This document shows, piece after piece, positions 33,964-43,529 of a stretch of 64,000 bases of DNA (position 1 is its first letter; each line of letters begins with the position of its first letter). Made by a program: the position numbers and the translations under genes. This DNA is from an uncultured Eubacterium sp. (GTDB lineage Bacteria; Bacillota; Clostridia; Lachnospirales; Lachnospiraceae). Location: contig CAJUIL010000003.1 of NCBI GenBank assembly GCA_910586225.1, forward strand, positions 124,001-188,000, read 5' to 3'. The notes beneath the pieces were generated by a model that saw nothing but the letters and a program-made list of their open reading frames with translations, searched no databases and had not been told where the DNA came from.

Positions 33964-34713
33964 TTATGACATATAATCATTATACAAAGGCAGCACCTCC
34001 CCTGTACTTCCCTGCATTTTAATCTTCCCCTCGTGCAGCCAGAGGATCGTATCACAGAGCTTCTCCAGCGTTTCCGTACTGTGCGACACAATAATGACCG
34101 TCCGTTCCTCATTTGTGATCAGTTCCTTCATCTTTGCGTAGCTTTTTTTCTTAAACCGCACGTCCCCGACACTCAGCACCTCATCGATCAGCATGATCTC
34201 TGTTTCCAGGATCGCCGTGATCGAAAAGGCCAGCTTGGAATACATCCCGCTGGAATACGTACGGACCGGCTTATCGATAAAACTCTCCAGCTCAGAAAAT
34301 TCAATGATCTCATCCAGCTTCTCTATAATCTGCTCTTCGCTGAAGCCAAGCAGCATCCCGCTTAAAAAGATATTTTCCCTGCCTGTCAGCTTTTTTTGGA
34401 AACCCACGCCGATAGACAGTAGCGAGACAGTATGTCCATGCAGGTCGATCGTCCCTTCATCGGCAGCGAAAATTCCTGCGATCGCTCGCAGCATCGTCGA
34501 CTTACCGCTGCCGTTTTTACCGACGATCCCCATGATCTCGCCCTTTGGCACTTGGAATGAAATCCCCCTTACCGCCTCAAATACATCCACTTCGGATTTT
34601 TTCAGGCTGAAAAGGCTGTTTTTTATCGAAATCCGATTCAGGCATTTATAACGTATTTTCAGATCCGATACTTCAATCGCAAACTCCTTCGCACGTTCTC
34701 TTACTGTCTCCAT
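33964..34713 (-). CDS. Wzt/TagH-type ABC exporter ATPase
   Basis: 249 residues, a single ATP-binding cassette. Walker A is GKNGSGKS (65-72), the signature is TYSSGMYSKL in place of LSGGQ, as usual for polysaccharide and teichoic acid exporters, and Walker B is IMLIDEVLSVGD. FQKKLTGRENIFLSG is the family Q-loop region. There is no C-terminal carbohydrate-binding domain, unlike Wzt of E. coli O9a. It powers export of lipid-linked glycan with the permease at 34758-35540. Confidence 0.93.
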   Translation of the reverse strand: METVRERAKEFAIEVSDLKIRYKCLNRISIKNSLFSLKKSEVDVFEAVRGISFQVPKGEIMGIVGKNGSGKSTMLRAIAGIFAADEGTIDLHGHTVSLLSIGVGFQKKLTGRENIFLSGMLLGFSEEQIIEKLDEIIEFSELESFIDKPVRTYSSGMYSKLAFSITAILETEIMLIDEVLSVGDVRFKKKSYAKMKELITNEERTVIIVSHSTETLEKLCDTILWLHEGKIKMQGSTGEVLPLYNDYMS

Positions 34714-34757
34714 ACCCGTTCATCCACCTTCTTTTTTGTCTATGCCTTGCAGTCTGG

Positions 34758-35540
34758 CTACATCACCTTTACATAACTGTTTTCATGCCGGTAAATATTA
34801 CGCACCCCGATCACGGACAGTACAATTCCGATCACAAACCATACAAGCACCGCGCCCCACTCCGGCATCGTCTGATAAATAAGTACCCGACGCATAGAAT
34901 CTACGAGCAGCGCCATCGGATTGCATTTCAGCAAAAGGCTGCTGTATGGATACGGCACACGATTCTGGATCGAGTAAAAGATTCCTGTCAGATAAAACAG
35001 CAGCTTTAATACGACAGTCACGACATTCGCCAGATCCTCCACATATACGCCAAAGTGCAGAAGCACGCTGCTGAACGCAAAGGTCACGGTCACCAGTACA
35101 AGAAACAAAAACGGCAGCAGGAGTATTTTCCAGTCCACCGGAACACGATAGCCGATCATCATGACAATAACGATTGAAAAGGCGATCATCATTTTAAATC
35201 CATTGGAAAACAGTTTTACAAATATCAGTATAAATTTCGGTATATACACTTTTGAAACGATCGGCTTGTTCGCTGCTACCAGCTTCACGCTCTGACGCAG
35301 GCAGGCGGAAAAAAAATTCCAGCTATTGTAACCGATAAAAATAAATACCGGCAGATACGGTTCTCCTTTTTGAAACACAATGACTGCCACAAACGAATAA
35401 ACAACCATAAACAAAAGCGGGTCCAAAATCCACCACATCCAGCTTAGATGGGAATTTGCCACCTCGGACTTTAATTCGGATTTTGCCGCGTATATCGTAT
35501 ATTTCCGGTATTTTTTTACATCACTGATAAACGTTTCCAT
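34758..35540 (-). CDS. Wzm/TagG-type ABC exporter permease
   Basis: The ATG at 35540 (GGGAG upstream) gives 260 residues; it overlaps the end of the upstream glycosyltransferase by 25 bases. Six membrane helices follow an amphipathic start (YRKYTIYAAKSELKSEVANS). HLSWMWWILDPLLFMVVYSF and the later FYLTGIFYSIQNRVPYPY are typical of ABC-2 polysaccharide exporters. It should move undecaprenyl-linked polymer across the membrane together with the Wzt-type ATPase. Confidence 0.92.
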   Translation of the reverse strand: METFISDVKKYRKYTIYAAKSELKSEVANSHLSWMWWILDPLLFMVVYSFVAVIVFQKGEPYLPVFIFIGYNSWNFFSACLRQSVKLVAANKPIVSKVYIPKFILIFVKLFSNGFKMMIAFSIVIVMMIGYRVPVDWKILLLPFLFLVLVTVTFAFSSVLLHFGVYVEDLANVVTVVLKLLFYLTGIFYSIQNRVPYPYSSLLLKCNPMALLVDSMRRVLIYQTMPEWGAVLVWFVIGIVLSVIGVRNIYRHENSYVKVM

Positions 35541-36328
35541 TTTATTCTCCCAAAATATTTCCGCAGTCCATAAAACGTGTAAAATATCATATAATAAAAC
35601 GCCTGCAGCCGCCCGTATCCAAGATAACGGTACGAACCATACTGCATCCGCGCGGATCTCCATTTATTTCTGGACTTTCCGCCCTCGCTCAGCCTGCATT
35701 TCAGCGCCGGGACGTCAACGCCTGACGCGGTCTTATATTTTTTTAAGATCCGCAGCCATAAAATATAATCCTCATGATACCGATCTCCTGCAAAGCCAAA
35801 TTCCCGCGCGACATCCGCCCGCAGTACTACCGATCCGCACGGGATCACATTTGTATGCAAAAGCATCCGGTATGTGATCTGCTCCGGCACCCCGATAACC
35901 CGGCCGGACGGCGTTCCATCTGGCCCCACCAGCTCCCGGCCCGTACAGCAGAGTACAGCATCCGTCCTTTGGATACACGCCATCTGCATCCTTAGCTTAT
36001 CCGCATCCCACCAGTCGTCCGCGTCCAAAAAAGCCACATACGTCCCCCGCGCCTTAAGAATACCCAGATTGCGCGCGGCGGCAGGCCCGCGGTTTTTTTT
36101 CATGCGCAGATACCGGATCCGCGGATCCGCCGCAAGCTGACGGACAACCTGCATCGTACCATCCGTTGAACAGTCGTCAATTACGAGCAGCTCCCATGGC
36201 TCTTCATATGTCTGCTTTTGCACCGATGCGATCGCCTGCGCAATATATTGCTGCGCCTGATAGGCAGGCATAATGACCGAAATTACCGGCGCCTCCTGCT
36301 GATCTGTCTGATTCGTATGCTCTGTCAT
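35516..36328 (-). CDS. Family 2 glycosyltransferase
   Basis: The ATG at 36328 gives 270 residues; the ribosome site is poor and an upstream start (36367) would add 13. GT-A features are VISVIMPAYQAQQYIAQAIA, LLVIDDCSTDGTMQVVRQL, GPAAARNLGILKARGTYVAF and the metal site LDADDWWDADKL. The acceptor end has HEDYILWLRI. Sugar and linkage are not predictable. The C-terminus (IKWKRLSVM) is basic, suited to the membrane surface. Confidence 0.9.
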   Translation of the reverse strand: MTEHTNQTDQQEAPVISVIMPAYQAQQYIAQAIASVQKQTYEEPWELLVIDDCSTDGTMQVVRQLAADPRIRYLRMKKNRGPAAARNLGILKARGTYVAFLDADDWWDADKLRMQMACIQRTDAVLCCTGRELVGPDGTPSGRVIGVPEQITYRMLLHTNVIPCGSVVLRADVAREFGFAGDRYHEDYILWLRILKKYKTASGVDVPALKCRLSEGGKSRNKWRSARMQYGSYRYLGYGRLQAFYYMIFYTFYGLRKYFGRIKWKRLSVM

Positions 36329-36373
36329 TGTCTTATCACATCCCGTTCTCCTACTGCCGCCTGGCAACAGTTG

Positions 36374-37783
36374 TCACCTGGCTTCTGTTTTCAGTGCCGT
36401 TTTCTGGCTGTCGTCTACACCTTCGGACTTCTCCTTCTGGAACAGGATCTTAACCGTCAGCAAAATTAACTTCACATCCAGCCAGAGTGAATAATTTTCT
36501 ATATATGTCAAGTCCAGTTTTAATTTATCATATGGAACGGTGTTATACTGCCCGTATACCTGCGCATACCCTGTCAGGCCAGCCTTCACCTTCAGCCGGA
36601 ACCTAAACTGCGGGATGCTGCGCTCATATTCCTTTGTAATCTCCTCTCGTTCCGGACGAGGCCCGACAAAAGACATATCGCCGACCAATACATTAAACAG
36701 CTGCGGAAGCTCGTCTACGTGCAGCCTGCGTATGACCTTGCCGACTGGGGTGATCCGGTCGTCATGCTCGCTCGCAAGCCTGGCTCCCCGCTTTTCCGAC
36801 TCTACGATCATACTGCGGAATTTATAAATCCGAAACGGCCTGCCGTTTTTTGTGATCCGTTCCTGCGAATACAGTACCGGACCGCCGTCATACAGCTTGA
36901 TCGCAGCCGCTATCAAAAGCATGACCGGAGCCGAAAGCACACACCCTGTCAGCCCGATCGCTATATCCATTGCGCGTTTTAAAAAGCTCTGCCCAAACGT
37001 CATGCCCTGGTTGCGGAACAGCAAAAGCGGGGAATCAAACAGGTCGATCTCCGACGCGCTTATGATCATAATATCAGAAATCTTTGGTACAGAATAGCAG
37101 CGGATATTATTCTGAAAGCAGAATTTCAAAAACTCATTCCGCTCATGGGACGGAATATCCCCGATAATAACTGATTCATACTCCAAGATCCTCTGTAAGA
37201 TATGGTTTACCCCCTGCTTTAAATGGATCGTTTCTTTTACTCGGTATTTGTCTCCGCGTGACTGGAGCTTGCGAATCAGCGCCTTTGGACTGATATCCCC
37301 GTAGATCAAAAGCATCTCATGCGGCGGATACAGCCTTGCATAGACGCTGCGCATCCCGATGATCCAAAAAACACCGACGATGATCTGCAGCAGAGCCAGC
37401 CCCAACATCGGCGAAGAAAACCAAAGGAACTTCCACCGCTTGGCGATCAGCGCCAGAATCAAATACTCCACGGCATTCGTCGCGCATACGGATAAAATCT
37501 GTGAATACAGTACGTCCAGATTACGCAGATAGCCGACGCGAAAACCGCCCAACACCTTCATAAACAAAATGAGCACAACCGCATACAGGACAATGATCGT
37601 CCAGTGTCCTCTGCGGTAAAAGTAAAAATATTTGAAATATTTCCGCATATCCGTCAGTTCTTTGTTTGCGTAGTAATTGTACCACAAGCAAGCAAACATC
37701 GCCGTATGCACCGCAACGATCAAAATCGTTCCAAGCAGCATGATAAACCGTTTATATTGCTCTTTTGAATTTGTACATTCCAT
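36374..37783 (-). CDS. Polyprenyl-phosphate sugar-1-phosphate transferase (priming enzyme B)
   Basis: 469 residues. It has five N-terminal membrane helices, a Rossmann-like middle part (about 160-260) and the catalytic sugar transferase domain (about 275-450): KRAMDIAIGLTGCVLSAPV, GPVLYSQERITKNGR, FRIYKFRSMIVESEKRGA, HVDELPQLFNVLVGDMSFVG and VKAGLTGYAQVYGQYNT. The GQYNT ending is common among enzymes of the WcaJ/CpsE type in Gram-positives. It differs from priming enzyme A in the motifs, so the two may start different glycans or use different sugars. Confidence 0.94.
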   Translation of the reverse strand: MECTNSKEQYKRFIMLLGTILIVAVHTAMFACLWYNYYANKELTDMRKYFKYFYFYRRGHWTIIVLYAVVLILFMKVLGGFRVGYLRNLDVLYSQILSVCATNAVEYLILALIAKRWKFLWFSSPMLGLALLQIIVGVFWIIGMRSVYARLYPPHEMLLIYGDISPKALIRKLQSRGDKYRVKETIHLKQGVNHILQRILEYESVIIGDIPSHERNEFLKFCFQNNIRCYSVPKISDIMIISASEIDLFDSPLLLFRNQGMTFGQSFLKRAMDIAIGLTGCVLSAPVMLLIAAAIKLYDGGPVLYSQERITKNGRPFRIYKFRSMIVESEKRGARLASEHDDRITPVGKVIRRLHVDELPQLFNVLVGDMSFVGPRPEREEITKEYERSIPQFRFRLKVKAGLTGYAQVYGQYNTVPYDKLKLDLTYIENYSLWLDVKLILLTVKILFQKEKSEGVDDSQKTALKTEAR

Positions 37784-37802
37784 AGTGTACTCCCGCCATT
37801 TA

Positions 37803-39569
37803 TCATTCCTTGTCGCCTGTCAGCTTCTTTTTTATCTTCCGGACTGCCTTCCAGATTCCTTTGCCCTTTAGCAGCTCATTCTGCGCCGCAATGCGGTCAT
37901 AGTCCGCCTTGAGCTGCACCACATTGAAAAATCTGCGTTCCATCCGATTGACCATCTCCCGGTACGGCACAAGGCCTCCGGTCACATACCGCTGGAACGC
38001 TTCTTCCATCCTCGCGTACACCGCCGCCTCCTGCGCCGGGATCTCTGCAAATTCCAGCAAACGCTCCATTGACAGCTCTTCCCTGTCCGGATTTTCATGA
38101 TTTAAGAAAAACAGCGTCCGATATATGATAAAATTCTGCGGAACCGGAAAGAAAAAGGTCCACTCATAATCAATTACATTCCACTTCCCGTCCGCGTCAA
38201 CGATAATATTTTCCAAGATCAGGTCGATATCACAGACCGGGCTGCATATCGTCTGGCGCAAAACCGCTTCGTCCGCATCCTGCCCGAATACCGCGGTAAA
38301 ATCATCTGTTCTTGTAAATGGTACGCCCGCGCCGCCGCTTCTGATATACTGCATCATCCGACGCAAAATGTCAAATATTTTCTGCATCTGGCCCAAAGCA
38401 GCAGCCTGTCCGATCTGCTCTTGCAGCGCCTGTCCGTGCAGCCGCTCAAACTGCGCATATTTATTTCCCTGTGCATCGCAGCCAGCTGCACATTTGTTAA
38501 ATGTTAGATCTGTATCTGCATATTGCTCCCGCAGCCGCTCATACGCCTGCAAAATATGCGCGATATGCGCGGTGCCCTGTACGTATATCGCCTGCTTTCG
38601 CACTGACTCTTCCACAATCTGTGTACGTACCGCGTGCTCTCTGCTGCGGTCTGAAGCATACCGTGTATACGAAGCCTCCTGCGCGGTACGCTCCTTAGCA
38701 CTTGCCAGACAAAGATACGCATTCGCAAAAAACGGGAACTGCCCTTCTTCTAAGATACTGTCAAACACCTTCTGCTCATCAAACAGCAGCAGACGGTCAC
38801 CCTCATAATTTACAATATTATAATTCAGATCTCCCTTCTTCGGAAGATACCGGTCTGAATAAATGTCTCGTGCAAACCGTTCGTCCGGATACGGATAGTA
38901 AAACTCCTGAAAGTCAAGCCCGTTCTCCCGCAGCAGCTTTGACAGGCTGCTTTTGGAATGCATACGGACTCCGGCATTTTCCAGTCCCGCAAAATATTTA
39001 TGCGTATCCATCTGCGGATTGCCCGCCCAGTATTTTAGCCCGAACTTGTTTTTCACCGCAAGTACCAAAAAACCGTGCGGCTTTAACAATCCGCTTAAAG
39101 TCCCGATCAGCTGTCTAGTTCCTTCCTCCGAAGCCGGAAGCTCCAAAGCAAAGATCACGTCGTATTTTCGCTCCTGCATCTTTAGACATTGATCCAGCGG
39201 CAGCGCGTAAATGGTAATCGGATCCTGGCTGTGCCGCAGCGCGTTTACTTTGCAATAAGCAAGCCTTTCTTCCTGACAGGTCACACGCAAGCCTTTTTTT
39301 ATCAAAGCCGAAGTGATCGTCCCGCATCCAGCGCCAAGCTCTAATACCTCTGCACCCGGCTCCAGCTCCAGCCATTCGATAAGATTTACTCTGGATTCCG
39401 CAAGCTGGTACATCACAGTCCAGTTTTTACGTACCGTGATCTGACAATGGTAATCCTTTTCCTCGTAAGCCTCCGCCAGCTCCAAAAGCTGCCTGTCGTC
39501 CGCATCCGGCTCCTGCTGCGCGCCATCCGGCGCATAGATTTGTACTTTTCCGGTTTTAAGACTCTGCAT
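37803..39569 (-). CDS. Methyltransferase-kinase fusion, WbdD-like chain-terminator candidate
   Basis: 588 residues in two domains and a tail. The N-terminal domain is a class I SAM methyltransferase with motif I VLELGAGCG (75-83), the acidic strand near 99-101 and YDVIFALELP (136-145). Residues about 250-500 look like an aminoglycoside-phosphotransferase-type kinase: CDIDLILENII (446-456) fits the catalytic-loop Asp and Asn, and VIDYEW (465-470) the metal-binding Asp. The end is helical and basic (GIWKAVRKIKKKL), suited to membrane contact. WbdD of E. coli O9a has the same order (methyltransferase, kinase, coiled coil), caps a polysaccharide and sets its length in an ABC-exporter pathway; an ABC exporter is three genes away. 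The function is inference. Confidence 0.72.
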   Translation of the reverse strand: MQSLKTGKVQIYAPDGAQQEPDADDRQLLELAEAYEEKDYHCQITVRKNWTVMYQLAESRVNLIEWLELEPGAEVLELGAGCGTITSALIKKGLRVTCQEERLAYCKVNALRHSQDPITIYALPLDQCLKMQERKYDVIFALELPASEEGTRQLIGTLSGLLKPHGFLVLAVKNKFGLKYWAGNPQMDTHKYFAGLENAGVRMHSKSSLSKLLRENGLDFQEFYYPYPDERFARDIYSDRYLPKKGDLNYNIVNYEGDRLLLFDEQKVFDSILEEGQFPFFANAYLCLASAKERTAQEASYTRYASDRSREHAVRTQIVEESVRKQAIYVQGTAHIAHILQAYERLREQYADTDLTFNKCAAGCDAQGNKYAQFERLHGQALQEQIGQAAALGQMQKIFDILRRMMQYIRSGGAGVPFTRTDDFTAVFGQDADEAVLRQTICSPVCDIDLILENIIVDADGKWNVIDYEWTFFFPVPQNFIIYRTLFFLNHENPDREELSMERLLEFAEIPAQEAAVYARMEEAFQRYVTGGLVPYREMVNRMERRFFNVVQLKADYDRIAAQNELLKGKGIWKAVRKIKKKLTGDKE

Positions 39570-40128
39570 TGCGGTATTTCTCCGTAAACGCGCGGATCCC
39601 TTCCCATTGTCTGTCCTTTGGCGCTAAAAGAAGCTCCATTCCTTCCGTAACCGGCCAGTCAATGCCGATTTCCGGATCGTTGTAGATCAAACCGCCTTCA
39701 TCATTCGGATGGTAAAAATCCGTACATTTATATGCAAACTCCGCATAATCCGACAATACAAGAAATCCGTGCGCAAAATCCTTCGGGATAAAAAATTGCT
39801 TTTTATTTTCCTCCGACAACAAGACTCCATGCCATTTTCCATAAGTCTTAGAGCCCTTGCGCAGATCCACAGCCACATCAAACACTTCTCCGCGCAGCAC
39901 TCTTACCAGCTTGTCCTGCGGATAATTGATCTGAAAATGCAGTCCGCGCAGCACACCTTTTTTGGAAGCCGACTGGTTGTCCTGTACAAACTGCACGTCA
40001 ATACCAGCCTCTTTAAAATCCTGATAATTATACGTTTCCATAAAATAGCCGCGCGCATCTCCAAACACGGTTGGTTCAATCTCATACAAGCCTTCGATTT
40101 CGCACGTAGTTACTTTTATCTTACCCAT
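39556..40128 (-). CDS. rfbC: dTDP-4-dehydrorhamnose 3,5-epimerase
   Basis: 190 residues of the RmlC cupin family. LRGLHFQ carries the catalytic His64, with RVLRGEVFDVAVDLRKGS and FAYKCTDFYHPNDEGG (catalytic Tyr) following. It converts dTDP-4-keto-6-deoxyglucose to the L-lyxo epimer, third step of dTDP-L-rhamnose synthesis. It overlaps the start of the next gene by 14 bases. The other three pathway enzymes are upstream in the same operon. Confidence 0.96.
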   Translation of the reverse strand: MGKIKVTTCEIEGLYEIEPTVFGDARGYFMETYNYQDFKEAGIDVQFVQDNQSASKKGVLRGLHFQINYPQDKLVRVLRGEVFDVAVDLRKGSKTYGKWHGVLLSEENKKQFFIPKDFAHGFLVLSDYAEFAYKCTDFYHPNDEGGLIYNDPEIGIDWPVTEGMELLLAPKDRQWEGIRAFTEKYRNAES

Positions 40129-40154
40129 TTCCGTTTCCTTTCTCGAACCAAATA

Positions 40155-41024
40155 CTACAGACCTTCCGCAATATCCATCAAATATTTCCCATAATTCGTC
40201 TTAAGCAGCGGCTGTGCCAGCGCAATCAGCTGCTCGCGGTCAATAAATCCACGCTTATACGCGATCTCCTCGATACAGGACACGTACAACCCCTGGCGCT
40301 TTTGGACAGCCGCTACATAATCCGCCGCGTCCAAAAGAGAATCGTGCGTTCCGGTATCCAGCCATGCAAAACCACGTCCCAGTGTTTCAACCTGCAGCTT
40401 TCCACGATTGAGATATTCCGCATTGACAGAAGTTATTTCAATCTCCCCTCTGGCCGAAGGCTTTACATTTTTAGCAATTTCTACCACCTCGTTGTCATAG
40501 AAATACAGGCCCGGAACCGCGTAATTGGACTTTGGCTGCGCCGGCTTTTCCTCGATCGAGAGCGCCTTGCCCTGCCCGTCAAATTCCACAACCCCGTACT
40601 CCCTTGGATCCCTGACATAATATCCGAAAATAACCGCGCCTTCGGTAAGCCCAGCCGCACGCTGCAGTACCTTTGAAAAGCTCTGCCCGTAAAAGATATT
40701 ATCGCCAAGCACAAGCGATACTGTATCCTCTCCGATAAACCGCTCCCCGATCAAAAACGCATCCGCGAGCCCGCGCGGTACCTCCTGCACCGCATATTCC
40801 ATATGCAGTCCCAGCTGGCTGCCATCGCCAAACAGATCTTCAAAGACCGGAAGATCCCTCGGCGTAGATATAATGAGTATTTCCCGAATACCCGCTAACA
40901 TCAGCGTAGACAGCGGATAATAGATCATCGGCTTGTCATAGATCGGCATGATCTGCTTGGAAATAGATTTGGTCAACGGATATAAACGTGTGCCGGAGCC
41001 TCCGGCCAGTATGATCCCCTTCAT
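40155..41024 (-). CDS. rfbA: Glucose-1-phosphate thymidylyltransferase
   Basis: The ATG at 41024 (AAAGGAG upstream) gives 289 residues. The nucleotidyltransferase core shows MKGIILAGGSGTRLYPLT at the N-terminus, LGDNIFYGQ, the metal-binding GVVEFD, and EEKPAQPKSNYAVPGLYFYD. It makes dTDP-glucose from glucose-1-phosphate and dTTP, the first and feedback-controlled step towards dTDP-rhamnose. Confidence 0.97.
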   Translation of the reverse strand: MKGIILAGGSGTRLYPLTKSISKQIMPIYDKPMIYYPLSTLMLAGIREILIISTPRDLPVFEDLFGDGSQLGLHMEYAVQEVPRGLADAFLIGERFIGEDTVSLVLGDNIFYGQSFSKVLQRAAGLTEGAVIFGYYVRDPREYGVVEFDGQGKALSIEEKPAQPKSNYAVPGLYFYDNEVVEIAKNVKPSARGEIEITSVNAEYLNRGKLQVETLGRGFAWLDTGTHDSLLDAADYVAAVQKRQGLYVSCIEEIAYKRGFIDREQLIALAQPLLKTNYGKYLMDIAEGL

Positions 41025-41046
41025 GTACACATTCTCCTTTTTATCG

Positions 41047-43518
41047 TTATTTTAACAACTCGATCCTTCTTAACGAAAAATCCTGATACCTTCTCGTCAG
41101 ATTCGGGTTGTAATACGGATCGCCCTGACTAATCAGATCGGCCCAGCGTGTCGTAAACAGCTCGACCTCCCTATGGTAGCGCGCCAGCTTTTCCGCCGTA
41201 TTTTCTGTCCCTCTGGACTTGTATTCATAATGATGCAATATGGCAAACGGATCATAGACAACCAGTCTTCCAGCGCTTCTGACCTTTAAACAGTAATCGA
41301 TATCGTTATAAGCAATCTGGAACTGCTCGTCCATACCGCCAACCTCCTGAAAAACACTCTTTTTCGTCATTAGGCAGGCAGCTGTCACCGCACTGTAGTT
41401 CTGCGGACAGAAAATACGGTTCTGGTATCCCCCGTTTTCCTTTGGAAATCCCTGGAATCCCTCACCGCAAATACCGCCTAAGCCGACGACCACACCCGCG
41501 TGCTGTATTGTGCCGTCAAAATATAACAGTCTCGCGCCGCAGATACCGACATCCTCCCGCATACAATAACCAAGCATCTCCTCCATAAAATCCGGCGAGA
41601 TCACTTCCGTATCATTATTCAGCAGCAGAATATACTCTCCCTTTGACTCAGCCACGCCGAAATTCGTGATCGCCGAATAATTGAAAACATCGTCCCAGAC
41701 GACGACACGCACTCTGGCATCCTGCTGCTTGAGCTTTTGGTAATATGCAAACGTACTTTCCTCTGTACTGTTATTTTCTATGATCACAATTTCAAAATTT
41801 GGATATGTGCAGTTTTTTAAAAGAGACTGTACGCACGTATCCAGATCGTCAATATGGTCCTTATTTGGAATATTCACCGACACAAGCGGCTTTTCCCTCC
41901 AGCTGTATCTCGTATGAAAAATCCCCGCCGTCTGCGAAGGCTCCGCCGTCGCTGGTATTCCTGTACGCGTAAAATGCGCGTCTAAGATCGCACAGCCAAA
42001 ATCATGCCGCCGGCTGCGTGCCTGTCTGCTGCCCTCGCGCACATGATAGACAACACGAGGCAAGTGACCGACGCACTTGGCATATTCCGTGGCGCGCAGG
42101 ACATAATCATACGAAGCCTCCGACTGATACGATGGATTCCACGGCCCTGTCTTTTCCGCGATATCCTCCCGCACAAGCAGCAGATGTCCAAAATAATCAA
42201 CTGCACGCAGCATATCCGGGTTGAAATCCGATTTAAAGACAGGCTCGCTGTAAAGCCTTCCATCTTCCGAAATCTGGTCCTCGTCCGTATAACACAAATC
42301 CATCTGCGGCTTTTCCCGCATCAGCCGCACACAATCGTAAAACGCATTCGGCTCCAGCGTATCGGATGGGAACAGCAGAGCCAGCCAAGACGCGTGCTCC
42401 TGTGTCATTTTGACTGCATCGGCCTGCTTTTGCCGCATTTCAGCTACTGCCTCGCGGATGCCGAGCGCAAGCCGCTGCTGTAATCCCTCTTTTTCCTGTG
42501 CGTCCAAAAACCAGATACGGCTTTTCGGGATATGATCGCCCAGACGTTCCTTTAACCGCTCTTGCTGCGCTTGTGTGCAGACCAGCACCCACTTCCAGTT
42601 ATCATACGTCTGGTTTTTCATAGAAAGCACCGTCCATGTAAAATGATGGAAATCTTCATACGGTGTGATAACATACAGCATCGGACCGGGTTTTCCGCGC
42701 TCTGCGCGCTGCTCCTGCAGCGCTCTTTGCGACGGCATATTCTTTTTTCGCCATTTCATGTAATTTCCAGTATCCCCGACCAGCTCGTATACTTCATTGA
42801 CTGCCCGCTTACACGCCTGCTTTAAGCCGTTGCGCTTCATATAATAATGCGCTTTTCTGATATAAAACAGCAGGCGGTTCTTATCGACCGCACGGAAGGC
42901 CGTTTTTACCGAATGCTCTCCGTCTGTGATCTGCAGTACCATCTTCTTTCTGCCGTTTACCGGGATCGTTACACTAAAACCGCTGTCATACAGCTCGTCC
43001 GCCTCCCGGTATTCCAAAGCGACATCCGGCTTAGGGAAGTGGCTGACCTCGCATTTCATCGGCTCATCCGACTGGTCAAGCACATTGATCTTGATCGGCT
43101 TTTGAGACGCCGCCCAGCCGCTTACAACACAGCTGGCCCCGGTGGACTGAATACCGCTGATCCGATAGCCTAACTGTCCCTGAAGTTTACGCAGCCGTGC
43201 CACACGGCATTCGTACACACGGGTACCGTCCGCAAGGCATAAGAACAGGCGTCGGTATTTTGATAAGCTCTGCGGCAGCTTTGCCAGTATGACATATTCT
43301 GTAGCAACGCTCAAGTCATATTTCATATATTTCTGCCGCACAGATTCATCCGAAAAACGAAGCACCTGTATGTCCAGCCTTTCACAGTCCAGATATACGC
43401 AAAACATCTGCTCATACGGCGCGTCCGGCTCCCGTACAAACCATCCCGTCAGCACATACGTATGCCTGTCGGCAACATGAAAATGTCCGTCCTGTACTAC
43501 AAATCTACGTTCACTCAT
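41047..43518 (-). CDS. Large tandem-domain family 2 glycosyltransferase
   Basis: 823 residues with three parts. Residues 1-200 contain two related beta-rich modules (YVLTGWFV at 21-28 and CVVSGWA at 130-136). A first GT-A-like domain covers about 280-500 with a metal site CYTDEDQ (409-415), though the usual start is modest (MLYVITPYEDFHHFTWTVLS). The second GT2 domain (about 540-823) is complete: LVSVNIPNKDHIDDLDTCVQ, IVIIENNSTEE and ILLLNNDTEVI (around 634-638), then YNDIDYCLKVRSAG. Such proteins make rhamnan-type backbones or add alternating sugars. It sits between rfbB and rfbA, so a rhamnosyl donor is likely. Confidence 0.88.
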   Translation of the reverse strand: MSERRFVVQDGHFHVADRHTYVLTGWFVREPDAPYEQMFCVYLDCERLDIQVLRFSDESVRQKYMKYDLSVATEYVILAKLPQSLSKYRRLFLCLADGTRVYECRVARLRKLQGQLGYRISGIQSTGASCVVSGWAASQKPIKINVLDQSDEPMKCEVSHFPKPDVALEYREADELYDSGFSVTIPVNGRKKMVLQITDGEHSVKTAFRAVDKNRLLFYIRKAHYYMKRNGLKQACKRAVNEVYELVGDTGNYMKWRKKNMPSQRALQEQRAERGKPGPMLYVITPYEDFHHFTWTVLSMKNQTYDNWKWVLVCTQAQQERLKERLGDHIPKSRIWFLDAQEKEGLQQRLALGIREAVAEMRQKQADAVKMTQEHASWLALLFPSDTLEPNAFYDCVRLMREKPQMDLCYTDEDQISEDGRLYSEPVFKSDFNPDMLRAVDYFGHLLLVREDIAEKTGPWNPSYQSEASYDYVLRATEYAKCVGHLPRVVYHVREGSRQARSRRHDFGCAILDAHFTRTGIPATAEPSQTAGIFHTRYSWREKPLVSVNIPNKDHIDDLDTCVQSLLKNCTYPNFEIVIIENNSTEESTFAYYQKLKQQDARVRVVVWDDVFNYSAITNFGVAESKGEYILLLNNDTEVISPDFMEEMLGYCMREDVGICGARLLYFDGTIQHAGVVVGLGGICGEGFQGFPKENGGYQNRIFCPQNYSAVTAACLMTKKSVFQEVGGMDEQFQIAYNDIDYCLKVRSAGRLVVYDPFAILHHYEYKSRGTENTAEKLARYHREVELFTTRWADLISQGDPYYNPNLTRRYQDFSLRRIELLK

Positions 43519-43529
43519 AGAAAGCGTCC

